Positions 20,701-29,462 of a DNA stretch of 64,000 bases are shown here, in pieces. The notes beneath the pieces are model-generated. The model did not search any database. It was not told the DNA's origin and was given only the letters and a program-made list of their open reading frames with translations. Within the stretch, counting starts at the first letter, position 1. Each line of letters starts with the position of its first letter. The position numbers and the translations under genes are program-made. This stretch comes from Bacillus pseudomycoides. Its GTDB lineage: Bacteria > Bacillota > Bacilli > Bacillales > Bacillaceae_G. The stretch lies in assembly GCF_002551005.1 (NCBI RefSeq), contig NZ_NVOY01000009.1:148391-212390 (forward strand), written 5' to 3'.

Positions 20701-21245
20701 TCGTCTGTACTGCGTACAATCCGCATCCCGCGCCCGCCCCCACCAAGAGCAGCTTTAATGATAATTGGATAACCATACTTTTTTGCAAAATCAGCTACTT
20801 CTTCAAGAGCATTTATAGGGCCATCACTACCAGGAATAATAGGGATATTTGCCAATTGAGCTTGCGTTCTTGCCTTTACTTTATCCCCAAACATATCTAA
20901 ATGCTTACTCTTTGGACCAATAAAAATAATCCCCTCTTCTTCGCAACGTTTTGCAAATTGGATATTTTCTGATAAAAATCCGTATCCAGGGTGAATTGCA
21001 TCAACATGATTACTTTTTGCAATTTCAATAATACCTTCAATGTCGAGATATGCCTCAATTGGTTTTTTTCCTTCTCCAACCAAATACGCTTCATCTGCTT
21101 TATAGCGATGATATGAACCGCTATCTTCTTTCGAGTAAATCGCAACTGTGCGTAGTCCTAATTCTGTACAAGCACGAAACACACGAATCGCAATTTCTCC
21201 GCGGTTCGCTACTAATACTTTTTGAATACGTTGCAGCTTTTTCAT
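17799..21245 (-). CDS. pycA: Pyruvate carboxylase
   Basis: 1148 aa, the full length of the single-chain enzyme. It contains a biotin carboxylase domain (KVLVANRGEIAIRVFRA at the start; ATP-grasp GGGGRGMR; QVEHTITEM), a carboxyltransferase TIM barrel (DTTFRDAHQSLLATR about residue 540; LHTHDTSGNG) and a C-terminal biotinyl domain (EAMKMET near residue 1113). It makes oxaloacetate from pyruvate and bicarbonate, replenishing the TCA cycle. ATG at 21245 follows GAGGGGG by 7 nt. In relatives the enzyme is activated by acetyl-CoA and affected by c-di-AMP or its receptor. Confidence 0.98.
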   Translation of the reverse strand: MKKLQRIQKVLVANRGEIAIRVFRACTELGLRTVAIYSKEDSGSYHRYKADEAYLVGEGKKPIEAYLDIEGIIEIAKSNHVDAIHPGYGFLSENIQFAKRCEEEGIIFIGPKSKHLDMFGDKVKARTQAQLANIPIIPGSDGPINALEEVADFAKKYGYPIIIKAALGGGGRGMRIVRSTDELKEAYDRAKSEAKAAFGNDEVYVEKFVENPKHIEVQILADEHGDIVHLYERDCSVQRRHQKVVEVAPSVSLPVELRNRICEAAVQLTKNVNYVNAGTVEFLVKGNEFYFIEVNPRVQVEHTITEMITGIDIVQSQILIADGYALHSEKISIPKQEDIITHGFAIQSRVTTEDPLNNFMPDTGKIMAYRSGGGFGVRLDTGNSYQGAVITPYYDSLLVKVTTWALTFEQAAAKMERNLKEFRIRGIKTNIPFLENVVKHRNFLSGEYDTSFIDSSPELFVFPKRKDRGTKMLSYIGTVTVNGFPGVGKQEKPIFAEARIPNIKHSEPIKVGTKQILDERGADGLVKWVQEQKQVLLTDTTFRDAHQSLLATRIRTQELRQIAEPTARMLPNLFSAEMWGGATFDVAYRFLKEDPWERLLHLRESMPNVLFQMLLRASNAVGYKNYPDNLIQKFVECSAQAGIDVFRIFDSLNWVEGMRVAIDAVRQSGKIAEATMCYTGDIHDPMRSKYDLNYYKNLAKELEASGAHILGIKDMAGLLKPNAAYDLVSALKETVSIPVHLHTHDTSGNGVLTYAKAIEAGVDIVDVAVSSMAGLTSQPSANTLFYALEGNERQPNVDVNSLEKLSHYWEDVRKYYSSFESGMNAPHTEVYMHEMPGGQYSNLQQQAKAVGLGDRFDEVKVMYRRVNDMFGDIVKVTPSSKVVGDMALFMVQNHLTEKDIYERGHALDFPGSVVEMFTGDLGQPYGGFPKKLQEIILKGKEPLTVRPGELLEPIDFEALKEELFHKLGREVTMFDIVAYALYPKVFMDYQKVAEQYGDISVLDTPTFFYGMKLGEEIGVEIERGKTLIVKLISIGEPQLDGTRVVYFEFNGQPREIVIKDESVKATVSQRVKGNRENPSHINATMPGTVIKVVVKEGEQVKKGDSMAITEAMKMETTVQAPFTGTVKKVYVKDGEAIQTGDLLIELEQ

Positions 21246-21427
21246 GATTTTCCCCCTCAATTTTCCTACCAATCATAACACCATAAATTTGCCCCGCCTT
21301 AGTGGGAGTAAGCATTTCACTTCCAGCAGTACTTTTTCACTGCGTGCAAGCTTCACCTTATTTTTATTCATCATACCTTATTTTTCGACAAATGATAAGC
21401 ACTCTATCAAATTTATCTCACAAAATT
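21246..21427 (-). other. pyc leader region, possible repeat remnant
   Basis: No gene seen. GCCCCGCCTTAGTGGGAGTAAG at about 21283 loosely resembles the first end of the bcr1-like repeat, but the rest does not align by eye. With the promoter below this gives pyc a leader of roughly 175 nt. Confidence 0.3.
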
Positions 21428-21457
21428 AGTATAGCATAAAACGAAGGTAGCAACCAA
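21428..21457 (-). promoter_or_regulatory. Candidate SigA promoter of pycA
   Basis: On the - strand TTGGTT, 18 nt, TATACT, with an extended TGC before the -10. It is the best match in the gap between pycA and the ftsW terminator. Confidence 0.5.
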
Positions 21458-21542
21458 CCTTTTTGTAGAACACATTTAACTAAATGTGACATACTTTTTA
21501 TTGTAAAATAATAAAATAAGCATCTTTTTTTCGAAGCTATGC

Positions 21543-21586
21543 AAATAAAAGAAGCTTCGTACAAATGTACAAAGCTTCTTTTATTT
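21543..21586 (-). terminator. ftsW terminator
   Basis: A 14-15-bp stem AAATAAAAGAAGCTT/AAGCTTCTTTTATTT with T run on the - strand, overlapping the ftsW stop. Confidence 0.85.
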
Positions 21587-22771
21587 CACAACAACAAGAT
21601 GTCTCTCTTGTTTAGGTTGTTGTTCTCGCTCTTGCTGCTCTCTTTTTTCTTGCTGTTTCACAAAACTAGCTACATTTAATAATATTCCCATAGCCGCTAA
21701 GGTTGACACTAAAGAAGTACCACCATAACTAACAAATGGTAAAGGCACACCAGTAAGCGGCATAATTCCCGTAATTCCGCCTAAGTTTACAATAGATTGG
21801 ACCCCTATCATACTGCCAATTCCAATTGCAAGTAGACTCCCAAAAGGATCTTTACATTTTTGTGCGATTCGAAAAGCACGAACGACAATGACTAGTAAAC
21901 CTATTAAGATAATTGCCACACCAACAAATCCTAGTTCCTCAGATACAATCGCCATGATAAAGTCTGTATGCGGTTCTGGTAAATACCCATACTTTTGAAC
22001 ACTATTTCCTAATCCTCTACCACCTATACCACCAGAAGCAATGCCAACAAAGGAATTGACTAGTTGAAATCCATCCCCTTGCGCATCACTAAACGGATCC
22101 CAAAATGTCGTAAATCTGGAAATTTGAACCTCTGTCAAAACATTTTTTCCTATAAAATATCCGAGCGGAATCCATATAATAGAGGTAAGGGCAATTCGTT
22201 TTAGCCAAACTTGAAAAGGTATCCCTGAACAGAACGTCATAATTGCAATTGTTGACATAATTAATAATGTTGTTCCTAAATCAGGCTGTTTTAAAATTAA
22301 ATAAATTGTAATCAATAAAAAACTAAACACTCGGCCAGCACCATGCCAAATCGGTCCATCTGTCGCTTGCTTTTTTGCATAAAAACGCGCTAATACAATG
22401 ATAATCCCTACTTTAACAAACTCCGACGGCTGTACACCAAACACCCACGATTTTGCATTATTCACAACGGTTCCCCATTTTAAAACAATTAGTAGCATTC
22501 CAATGCTAACAACAACGATTAAAACAGTGATGATACGCTTTCGCCACACTTGAAAGGGAATAAGCATAGCAATAAGTAATCCAATTGTTCCGACAAACAT
22601 CGCTTTTAACTGTGACAGAAAAAAGTGATCGCTCGTCCATCCGTATTTCGGATAATACTTTGTAATCGCAACAATAGAGCTGGCACTATACACCATAATA
22701 ACACCGAGCACACATACGATTACTAGAGGAAGCACTAAAGAATAATCTATCGACTTCCAGACTCTTTTCAT
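21581..22771 (-). CDS. ftsW: FtsW, SEDS-family cell-division peptidoglycan polymerase
   Basis: 396 aa with ten membrane helices. SEDS signatures visible are VYSASS in helix 1, KQPDLGTTLLI (essential Asp in the large loop region) and GIMPLTGVPLPFVSYGG near the end. It polymerises lipid II at the septum with a class B PBP. The family also includes RodA and SpoVE; position between ylaN and pycA, as in B. subtilis, indicates FtsW. The ATG at 22771 is supported by an AGAGGATTTGGA site. Confidence 0.92.
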   Translation of the reverse strand: MKRVWKSIDYSLVLPLVIVCVLGVIMVYSASSIVAITKYYPKYGWTSDHFFLSQLKAMFVGTIGLLIAMLIPFQVWRKRIITVLIVVVSIGMLLIVLKWGTVVNNAKSWVFGVQPSEFVKVGIIIVLARFYAKKQATDGPIWHGAGRVFSFLLITIYLILKQPDLGTTLLIMSTIAIMTFCSGIPFQVWLKRIALTSIIWIPLGYFIGKNVLTEVQISRFTTFWDPFSDAQGDGFQLVNSFVGIASGGIGGRGLGNSVQKYGYLPEPHTDFIMAIVSEELGFVGVAIILIGLLVIVVRAFRIAQKCKDPFGSLLAIGIGSMIGVQSIVNLGGITGIMPLTGVPLPFVSYGGTSLVSTLAAMGILLNVASFVKQQEKREQQEREQQPKQERHLVVVK

Positions 22772-22867
22772 TCCAAATCCTCTTTCTCTCTTCTTTTTTA
22801 CAGTTGTATTCCATATGTATTTACATTCTTCCTGCTTTTCAAGAAAAATCGTTTTTTTCCACAAAAA

Positions 22868-22894
22868 AAGCTCAAACTGATTCAGTTTGAGCCC
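22868..22894 (-). terminator. ylaN terminator
   Basis: GCTCAAACTGA paired with TCAGTTTGAGC, followed by seven T on the - strand. Confidence 0.82.
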
Positions 22895-22911
22895 TTTATT
22901 TGAACCAGCTA

Positions 22912-23196
22912 TTATTGTTTGTTTGTAAAAGCATCATGTAGCGCCGATAGCTCGCGTTCTAATTCTCCCAAAATTTCTTTACCTTGCTCTTCTGCAATGA
23001 GACCAAGACGAACCGCAAAATCAACTTCACGGGATAAGCCAAACATTTGTGTATCGAGTACCTCTTCGTATAATGGACACTGTGGCATCGTAAGGTGGTC
23101 CATTTGCACCTTAATAAGTTTTAAAATTTTCTCTGCATCAGCTTGTAGAAGGGCATGTGCCTTTTCCTGATGATTTGTTACTGTCTCAGACGCCAA
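22912..23196 (-). CDS. ylaN: YlaN, iron-responsive DUF1507 protein
   Basis: 94 aa, almost entirely conserved core: [20 protein letters not shown] and [12 protein letters not shown]. YlaN is important in B. subtilis under low iron, and the S. aureus protein has been reported to bind Fe(II) and counteract Fur. The start is taken as TTG at 23196, because GGAGGG lies 8 nt upstream and the resulting MASETV.. N-terminus matches the family; the ATG at 23211 would overlap this site. Confidence 0.92.
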   Translation of the reverse strand: MASETVTNHQEKAHALLQADAEKILKLIKVQMDHLTMPQCPLYEEVLDTQMFGLSREVDFAVRLGLIAEEQGKEILGELERELSALHDAFTNKQ

Positions 23197-23349
23197 ATTG
23201 GTTCCCTCCATTTCCGTCCTACTCTCCTATCCTATCTATTAATATTAGCGATAGTTTTCATAAATTGCAATAGAAACATTTTCTGTGACAATTGTCCCTA
23301 GTCCTATTATACTGAAAAGTGGGAGTATAAGACAAATGGGGGAACAACA

Positions 23350-23847
23350 ATGAATGAAATCTTATTTATTAACGGAAATGCACGCTTTCCAATTACAATT
23401 GATCCAAGTGTCTGGATTTTTGATGATCGAAAGGTCGACTTAACAACATACTTTACAACTCCAAAAGAAAAAATAAGTGAGTTAGCACAATATACAAAAG
23501 AAGCATCCAAACATTGGGATCGTGAAATTAGAGAAGGAGCTATTTTCCCACCTGTTAATAAAAGCGTTGCAAGATTTGAAAAAGAGAAAATTATTACAGG
23601 AACATTCGGTATACCTTTTTTACCTTTTTTAGAAAACGCTGAAATTTCTAATGACGCAACACATATAGAAATTCATACCGAATCTGGTATTACAACGATT
23701 TCAATAAAGGAAGCAGAGGATGCTATTCTCGGTTTTTCTAGTAAAGGGAAGCCACTAAAAGAAGATGGCCCTGTTCATCTTTATTTCGGTGATGGCTCTA
23801 ATGTCAATAATCCTGTTCGATATATCCGAAAATTTACTATTGTGTAA
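23350..23847 (+). CDS. Uncharacterised protein with a sulfite-oxidase-like C-terminal segment
   Basis: 165 aa, no signal peptide or membrane helix. A GGGGGAAC site precedes the ATG. The first 110 residues match nothing I know. The end (GKPLKEDGPVHLYFGDG..NNPVRYIRKFTI) reads like the end of the oxidoreductase molybdopterin-binding fold (G.PLP..GPVRLVVPG..VKWL.RIE), but the cofactor-binding cysteine and most of the domain are absent. Some annotations call such proteins peptidyl-prolyl isomerases; I see no support. Monocistronic, convergent with ylaK. Confidence 0.65.
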   Translation: MNEILFINGNARFPITIDPSVWIFDDRKVDLTTYFTTPKEKISELAQYTKEASKHWDREIREGAIFPPVNKSVARFEKEKIITGTFGIPFLPFLENAEISNDATHIEIHTESGITTISIKEAEDAILGFSSKGKPLKEDGPVHLYFGDGSNVNNPVRYIRKFTIV

Positions 23848-23903
23848 AGTGTACTTTCCATTAGGGAAAGAGCTTACTGTCCGTTCATAGGAAACTAACA
23901 AAT

Positions 23904-23926
23904 AAGAGTGGCTTTTCGCCACTCTT
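23904..23926. terminator. Bidirectional terminator before ylaK
   Basis: AAGAGTGGC/GCCACTCTT with loop TTTTC between convergent genes. Confidence 0.78.
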
Positions 23927-23928
23927 TC

Positions 23929-25257
23929 CTACAATAAATCCGCTGCCAGTTGTGCTAAATTAGAGCGTTCACCTTTTACAAACTTCACATGTCCACTAAT
24001 TTTTTGTTCTTTAAACTTCTCTACCACATATGTTAAACCGTTATTATATTCATCTAAGTATGGATGATCAATTTGCTGTGGATCCCCCATTAAAACAATT
24101 TTGCTTCTCTCACCGACACGCGTTAAAATTGTCTTCACTTCATGTTTCGTTAAATTTTGTGCTTCATCAATAATAATAAACTGCTCTGGAATACTGCGTC
24201 CGCGAATATATGTTAGAGCTTCTACTTCAATAGAACCCATTCCCGCTAAAATTGCATCTAATTCCCCAGGCTTTTTTGTGTTAAATAGATATTCCAAATT
24301 ATCATAAATCGGTTGCATCCAAGGTCTTAACTTTTCTTCTTTCTCTCCTGGTAAATATCCAATGTCTTTTCCAACTGGAACAATCGGCCTTGCCACGAGC
24401 AACTTTTTATACATTCCCAAATCTTCTGTTTGCATTAGTCCCGCAGCTAATGCTATTAAGGTTTTCCCCGTTCCAGCTTTCCCGGTCAATGTTACAAGAG
24501 GAATATCTTCACGTAACAACAATTCCATCCCCATAATTTGTTGTACATTTCGAGGACGAATTCCCCAAATCTGCTCATTTGGAAAAATAAGCTTTTTTAT
24601 CTTTTTCCCGGAATGATCCACAATTCCAAGAGCCGAACTTGATCCGCCTAAAGCATCTTTCATTACAATAAATTGATTGGGATAAAACGGATGATTAGCA
24701 ATTTCAGAAAGAGGAAGCTCTCCTTTTTCATAAAAGCGGTTTAAAATCTCTTTTTGTATGTAATACTCTAAGAAGCCAGTATATATGTTTTCTACTTCCG
24801 TAACACGATCACTCAAATAATCTTCAGCTTGTAAACCTAGAGCATCAGCTTTTACTCGTACAAGTACATCCTTACTCACAAGGATGACAGATTTTCCATT
24901 TTCTTTTTCTTGCTCTTCTAATGATAAATTTTTAGCCACAGCTAAAATACGATTGTCATTTGTTTTTTCTACAAAAATATCTTGTAATTGAACAAACGAA
25001 CGATGATTTAACTCAATTCGAAATGTCCCTCCATTCTCAAGAGGAATGCTATCATGTAATTTCCCAAGTTCACGAAATTTATCTATTAGTTTTGATACAT
25101 AGCGCGCATTCCTGCCAACTTCATCCATATAGCGTTTCTTTGAATCTACTTCCTCTAACACAACAGCTGGAATGACTACATCATTATTTTCAAAAGAAAA
25201 AATAGATAACGGATCTTGCAAAAGTACATTCGTATCTAGCACATAAATTTTATTCAA
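23929..25257 (-). CDS. ylaK: YlaK, PIN domain-PhoH ATPase fusion
   Basis: 442 aa, the B. subtilis length. An N-terminal PIN nuclease-like domain (YVLDTNVLLQDP, acidic residues in EEVD and DNDRILAVA-type region) is followed by a PhoH P-loop ATPase: Walker A TGKAGTGKTLIAL near residue 245, Walker B QFIIIDEAQNL and GDPQQIDHPYLD. PIN-PhoH proteins are linked to RNA unwinding and cleavage; the role in Bacillus is unproven. The start is TTG at 25257 after CAGGGGGT; the MNKIYVLD.. N-terminus then matches the family. Confidence 0.92.
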   Translation of the reverse strand: MNKIYVLDTNVLLQDPLSIFSFENNDVVIPAVVLEEVDSKKRYMDEVGRNARYVSKLIDKFRELGKLHDSIPLENGGTFRIELNHRSFVQLQDIFVEKTNDNRILAVAKNLSLEEQEKENGKSVILVSKDVLVRVKADALGLQAEDYLSDRVTEVENIYTGFLEYYIQKEILNRFYEKGELPLSEIANHPFYPNQFIVMKDALGGSSSALGIVDHSGKKIKKLIFPNEQIWGIRPRNVQQIMGMELLLREDIPLVTLTGKAGTGKTLIALAAGLMQTEDLGMYKKLLVARPIVPVGKDIGYLPGEKEEKLRPWMQPIYDNLEYLFNTKKPGELDAILAGMGSIEVEALTYIRGRSIPEQFIIIDEAQNLTKHEVKTILTRVGERSKIVLMGDPQQIDHPYLDEYNNGLTYVVEKFKEQKISGHVKFVKGERSNLAQLAADLL

Positions 25258-25386
25258 CCTGTTACCCCCTGACTCCACCATGAAATTTGTAGAACAAGGG
25301 TTTCATCCATAACTATGGACGAACCATTGTTATAATTATATGTACTGTACAAACGAGATAGAATAGAAATCATTTGAAATATAAAG

Positions 25387-25425
25387 AAAAAGGATGAACA
25401 ACTTTCTTTGCTGCCCATCCTTTTT
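25387..25425 (-). terminator. Terminator of the PNPOx-like gene
   Basis: AAAAAGGATG/CATCCTTTTT stem with a long loop directly after the stop codon; T run on the - strand. Confidence 0.65.
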
Positions 25426-25880
25426 CAAATATCCTTCATCGCTGATAAAACTTGATTGTCTAACTTTGCCGCAGCGCGAAGATCATATGTTTTTTCATAT
25501 TTCGGTTCAATAGCAAGTTTCGCACCATAAAACATTACGTCACGCACTTCTTGCACAGAAACTTCAATTAATGTTAATTTCAACGGAATACCTTCTATCC
25601 GCTCAGTTTTTATAATCGCTTTACCACTTATAGAATATACGGACTCATCTGCCATAACTGTCAAAACAAGCCCTACATGATGACGCAAATTTTCTACAAT
25701 GCGAGAGCGTTGATCCACTGCAAAACGAATAACTTTTTCATCCATTGCATATACCCATGAAATCGCACTTACATTGGGAATACCTTTCTCAAAATCAGTC
25801 GTTGCAACTGTTACAATACGCTCTTCACGTAGCGCTTTCACTAAAGCATCTGTTAATGTTAACTCTACTATATTTGCCAT
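25425..25880 (-). CDS. Pyridoxamine 5'-phosphate oxidase-like (FMN-binding split barrel) family protein
   Basis: 151 aa. The pattern ERIVTVATTDFEKGIPNVSAISWVYA followed by IRFAVDQRSRIVENLRHH is that of split-barrel flavin-binding proteins, a family covering pyridoxamine oxidases and flavin reductases. Catalytic residues of true PdxH are not evident, so substrate and cofactor are open. It lies upstream of ylaK, and could be the counterpart of B. subtilis ylaL, which I cannot confirm. GGAGGTGGAAAC precedes the ATG. Confidence 0.78.
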   Translation of the reverse strand: MANIVELTLTDALVKALREERIVTVATTDFEKGIPNVSAISWVYAMDEKVIRFAVDQRSRIVENLRHHVGLVLTVMADESVYSISGKAIIKTERIEGIPLKLTLIEVSVQEVRDVMFYGAKLAIEPKYEKTYDLRAAAKLDNQVLSAMKDI

Positions 25881-26134
25881 GTTTCCACCTCCATAATCAA
25901 CTATATTGCTTTCGCTCTGCCAGGCACTTAACTGAAAAACTGAAGAAAAGAAACTTGCCTATATGTTTCCACTAACCATCAGCAAAAATTATAATTCTAC
26001 ACTGATAGTAGTTTCACTTATATAATAACCTATTTTTCAAATTGCGAAAATATTTATTTTTTCTTCTATAGTTCAAAAATATCTAAAGCACATGATATAC
26101 TAAAGTAAGATAGAATTTGTGCCGAGGTGACAAA

Positions 26135-26335
26135 ATGAGAGTCAAATGTGTTCTTTGTGATAAAAAAGAAGATTTAAATGACGAAAATCCCGTAGCAAAA
26201 CGGCTTCGCAATCGTCCCATTCATACATTTCTGTGTAAACAATGTACAGATCGAATTACAGAACGTACTTTAGAAAGACATGCAACAGGTAACTTTCGAT
26301 TATATCGTGATAAAACAGTTGAAGATGAATGGTAA
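26135..26335 (+). CDS. ylaI: YlaI, small zinc-ribbon-like protein (DUF2197)
   Basis: 66 aa. Two CxxC pairs (CVLCDK and CKQCTD) flank a basic AKRLRNRPIHTF core, as in B. subtilis YlaI, so a single zinc site is expected. GAGGTGA lies 5 nt before the ATG at 26135; the longer TTG frame is less likely. Function unknown. Positioned between ylaK and ylaH on the opposite strand. Confidence 0.88.
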   Translation: MRVKCVLCDKKEDLNDENPVAKRLRNRPIHTFLCKQCTDRITERTLERHATGNFRLYRDKTVEDEW

Positions 26336-26443
26336 TATGCTAATAGGAATATCGTCTATTTGAACGCTGAAAGCAATCAAATAAACATCACTATATGGTT
26401 AAGGCAACCATATATAATATGATGTACATAATTGTAACGTATA

Positions 26444-26477
26444 AATAAGCTCTTATCGAACAGGATAAGAGCTTATT
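26444..26477. terminator. Bidirectional terminator after ylaI
   Basis: AATAAGCTCTTATC/GATAAGAGCTTATT with loop GAACAG; overlaps the stop of the convergent gene. Confidence 0.8.
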
Positions 26478-26748
26478 TATATTTCTCTGGATCTCGGTTT
26501 ATCTGTTCTAAAAAACAATCAATTAACTCAAGCGGAAACCGAACTGATTTCTTTTCCCCTTCTCTTTCATATGTAACAAAATACATATCTTCCTTTTTTT
26601 CTACCGTAACATGTTTTAACTGATGGTCTTCATATAACATATTATGAAAAAGCATATATGTTTCTTGAGCAGCTTCATCATACGGACGGGCTTCTGCAAC
26701 AATTTTAATGGTTAACCAATTATATAGTGCATCTTGCATAGAACGCAT
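26473..26748 (-). CDS. Conserved small protein of unknown function, next to ylaH
   Basis: 91 aa soluble protein with acidic and aromatic content (YNWLTIKIVAEARP.., MYFVTYEREGE). AGGGGGAAT lies upstream of the ATG at 26748. It follows ylaH by 15 bp and is probably cotranscribed with it. I do not recognise a family. Confidence 0.72.
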   Translation of the reverse strand: MRSMQDALYNWLTIKIVAEARPYDEAAQETYMLFHNMLYEDHQLKHVTVEKKEDMYFVTYEREGEKKSVRFPLELIDCFLEQINRDPEKYK

Positions 26749-26763
26749 CTTTCATTCCCCCTT

Positions 26764-27075
26764 TTAGCCTGCCTTTGAATCTTTCGCTTGCCGTAAACGT
26801 AATTTATATATACCAAGTATAATAATTGCTACAACAAGCCCTTCTCCTACAGGCAGAAAAACAGCAAAAAAGGTTAAAATAGTGCAACCAAGTATTAGTA
26901 AAGTATAGATTACTACATTCTTTAACAAAGATAACTTTCTAGCAAACCCTAAATTATAAACAATAATACTAAATATAATAATCGTACCGTAAAGAAGCCA
27001 CATTCCTAATTCAGGGTTCGTATCTACATTGTATAATTTCGCAAAAAATGACATTCTTTCTATCACTTCCGACAT
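26764..27075 (-). CDS. ylaH: YlaH-like membrane protein
   Basis: 103 aa with three hydrophobic segments (about residues 24-42, 52-74 and 76-92), preceded by the conserved MSFFAKLYNVDTNPELGMWLLY start. YlaH-like proteins are small Bacillus membrane proteins of unknown role. Gene order typA-ylaH-ylaI is kept as in B. subtilis. Confidence 0.87.
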   Translation of the reverse strand: MSEVIERMSFFAKLYNVDTNPELGMWLLYGTIIIFSIIVYNLGFARKLSLLKNVVIYTLLILGCTILTFFAVFLPVGEGLVVAIIILGIYKLRLRQAKDSKAG

Positions 27076-27183
27076 TTTCTAGCACTCCCCTTTTTCCCAG
27101 TTATACTTTTTATTATGCTCTACTATAAGAGTAGCGCTCTATATACACATTGTCTATACAAAATTCCGAAAATTCAAACCTCA

Positions 27184-27233
27184 ATAAACAAAAAAGAAGC
27201 GACCTCAGATGAGGTAGCTTCTTTTTTGTTTAT
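27184..27233 (-). terminator. typA terminator
   Basis: Long stem AAACAAAAAAGAAGC..ACCTC/GAGGT..GCTTCTTTTTTGTTT just after the typA stop. Confidence 0.85.
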
Positions 27234-29074
27234 CACTCAGCGAATTTCTTTTTCTTTGCAGATCTTTCACGTTCGCTCTTATCAAGAATCTTTTTACGAA
27301 GACGAATTGATTCTGGTGTTACTTCACAGTATTCATCATCATTTAAGTATTCTAATGACTCTTCTAAAGTCATAATACGCGGTTTTTTCATGGTTGATGT
27401 TTGGTCTTTTGTTGCAGAACGAATGTTAGTTTGTTGCTTCATTTTCACAACATTAACTGTTAAATCATTCTCACGTGTATGTTCCCCAACAATCATACCT
27501 GCATATACTTCCGTACCTGGTTCAACGAAGATTACACCACGGTCTTCAACTTGCATAATACCATACTGTGATGCTTTTCCTGTTTCAAGTGAAACTAGAA
27601 CACCTTGACGACGTCCACCAACTTGGCCTGCATGTACTGGTTGATAGCTATCAAATGTATGGTTTAAAATACCGTAACCACGAGTTAAAGTTAAGAATTC
27701 AGTTGTGTAACCAATTAGTCCACGTGCTGGAACCATAAATGTAAGACGAACTTGTCCGTTTCCGTTATTGACCATGTCTAACATTTCACCTTTACGTGCC
27801 CCCATTGATTCCATAATAGAACCAGTATATTCCTCTGGCACATCAATTTGTACACGTTCTACCGGCTCACATCTTACGCCGTCAACCTCTTTAATGATTA
27901 CTTCTGGTTTAGATACTTGTAATTCATATCCTTCACGACGCATATTCTCAATCAAGATTGATAAATGTAACTCTCCACGTCCAGATACAATCCATGCATC
28001 CGGAGATTCTGTATTGTCTACACGTAAACTTACATCCGTTTCTAGCTGTGAACGAAGACGCTCTTCGATTTTACGAGATGTAATATATTTACCTTCGCGA
28101 CCTGCAAATGGGCTGTTATTTACAAGGAATGTCATTTGTAGTGTTGGTTCATCAATACGTAATAATGGCAATGCCTCTTGATGTTCAACTGGACATACCG
28201 TTTCACCAACGTTAATGTCTTCCATACCAGAAACAGCTACTAGGTCTCCAGCTTTCGCTTCTTCAATTTCTTGACGTTTTAATCCGATGTAACCAAATAA
28301 TTTCGTTACACGGAATTGTTTTACACTTCCATCAACTTTCATTAACGCAACTTGTTGCCCTACTTTCATTGTACCGCGGAATATACGTCCAACTCCGATA
28401 CGACCAACATAATCATTGTAATCAAGAAGTGCTACTTGGAATTGAAGTGGTTCTTCACTATTATCAACTGGTGCTGGAATATGTTCAATAATTGTGTCAA
28501 ACAATGATTTCATATTCTCTTCTTGATTTGCTGGGTTTGAATCTAAGCTTGCTGTTCCGTTCATTGCTGATGCAAATACAACAGGGAATTCTAACTGATC
28601 TTCGTTTGCCCCAAGTTCGATGAATAAATCAACTACTTCATCAACCACTTCGTCTGGACGAGCAAAGTCACGGTCAATTTTATTCACAACAACGATTGGA
28701 GTTAAATTTTGCTCAAGTGCTTTCTTTAAAACAAATCGTGTTTGTGGCATACAACCTTCATATGCATCAACAACAAGTAACACACCATCAACCATTTTCA
28801 TAATACGCTCTACTTCACCACCGAAGTCAGCGTGCCCAGGTGTATCTAAAATATTAATTCGTTTATCTTCATAATGAATCGCTGTATTTTTTGCCAGAAT
28901 AGTAATACCGCGTTCTCTTTCTAAATCATTCGAATCCATCGCACGTTCTTCAACGTGCTCATTTGCACGGAACGTCCCCGCTTGACGTAACAATTGGTCA
29001 ACAAGTGTTGTTTTCCCATGGTCAACGTGGGCGATAATTGCTATATTTCGTAAATCTTCTCGTTTTTTCAACAT
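27233..29074 (-). CDS. typA: TypA/BipA translational GTPase
   Basis: 613 aa. G1 [15 protein letters not shown]2 region RGITI, G3 [10 protein letters not shown] and G4 NKID are all intact, followed by EF-G-like domains II, III and V and the BipA-specific C-terminal domain with a Lys/Arg-rich tail. It binds the ribosome at the EF-G site and aids 50S assembly at low temperature. ATG at 29074 follows AGGAG by 6 nt. Divergent from ylaF. Confidence 0.97.
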   Translation of the reverse strand: MLKKREDLRNIAIIAHVDHGKTTLVDQLLRQAGTFRANEHVEERAMDSNDLERERGITILAKNTAIHYEDKRINILDTPGHADFGGEVERIMKMVDGVLLVVDAYEGCMPQTRFVLKKALEQNLTPIVVVNKIDRDFARPDEVVDEVVDLFIELGANEDQLEFPVVFASAMNGTASLDSNPANQEENMKSLFDTIIEHIPAPVDNSEEPLQFQVALLDYNDYVGRIGVGRIFRGTMKVGQQVALMKVDGSVKQFRVTKLFGYIGLKRQEIEEAKAGDLVAVSGMEDINVGETVCPVEHQEALPLLRIDEPTLQMTFLVNNSPFAGREGKYITSRKIEERLRSQLETDVSLRVDNTESPDAWIVSGRGELHLSILIENMRREGYELQVSKPEVIIKEVDGVRCEPVERVQIDVPEEYTGSIMESMGARKGEMLDMVNNGNGQVRLTFMVPARGLIGYTTEFLTLTRGYGILNHTFDSYQPVHAGQVGGRRQGVLVSLETGKASQYGIMQVEDRGVIFVEPGTEVYAGMIVGEHTRENDLTVNVVKMKQQTNIRSATKDQTSTMKKPRIMTLEESLEYLNDDEYCEVTPESIRLRKKILDKSERERSAKKKKFAE

Positions 29075-29215
29075 GTCCAACTCCTAATGTCTTTTTAATC
29101 CTTTTCTATTATAAGAGCGAAGGGGATACAATAGCAATCAAAATAAAATCAAGAATGAAAATATAGTTGTATTCTCACTTTTGTGAAAGTACAATGAAAC
29201 TGGAGGGTGAAATAT

Positions 29216-29395
29216 ATGGAACAAATTCAATATCGTTTTTTATTAACAGCTATCATTGGCGTTATTTTTATGATTGGTATTGGAATTATGATTGCTGAGA
29301 ATAGCCCAATCGGTGTTATTATTTGTATTGTCGGTACGATTTTTACAATCGGATACGGATTTATAACAAAAAGAAAAATGCGTAAGCTACAATAA
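29216..29395 (+). CDS. ylaF: YlaF, small two-helix membrane protein
   Basis: 59 aa with two membrane segments and a basic end (KRKMRKLQ). GGAGGGTGA precedes the ATG at 29216; the longer GTG frame starts inside it. Position beside typA matches B. subtilis ylaF (DUF5325-like). Function unknown. Confidence 0.8.
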   Translation: MEQIQYRFLLTAIIGVIFMIGIGIMIAENSPIGVIICIVGTIFTIGYGFITKRKMRKLQ

Positions 29396-29399
29396 CAAC

Positions 29400-29437
29400 A
29401 AAAAGTAAGAAGCGATTTTCTATGCCTCTTACTTTTT
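29400..29437. terminator. Terminator between ylaF and the inositol phosphatase gene
   Basis: AAAAAGTAAGA paired with TCTTACTTTTT over a 16-nt loop, T run on both strands. Confidence 0.7.
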
Positions 29438-29462
29438 TGTTTTTTCTCTGGATTTTATACAC

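Noticed and set aside
26386-26426. Inverted repeat ATATGGTT/AACCATAT after ylaI
   Set aside because: No T tract and no neighbouring gene arrangement to explain it; could be chance in A+T-rich DNA.
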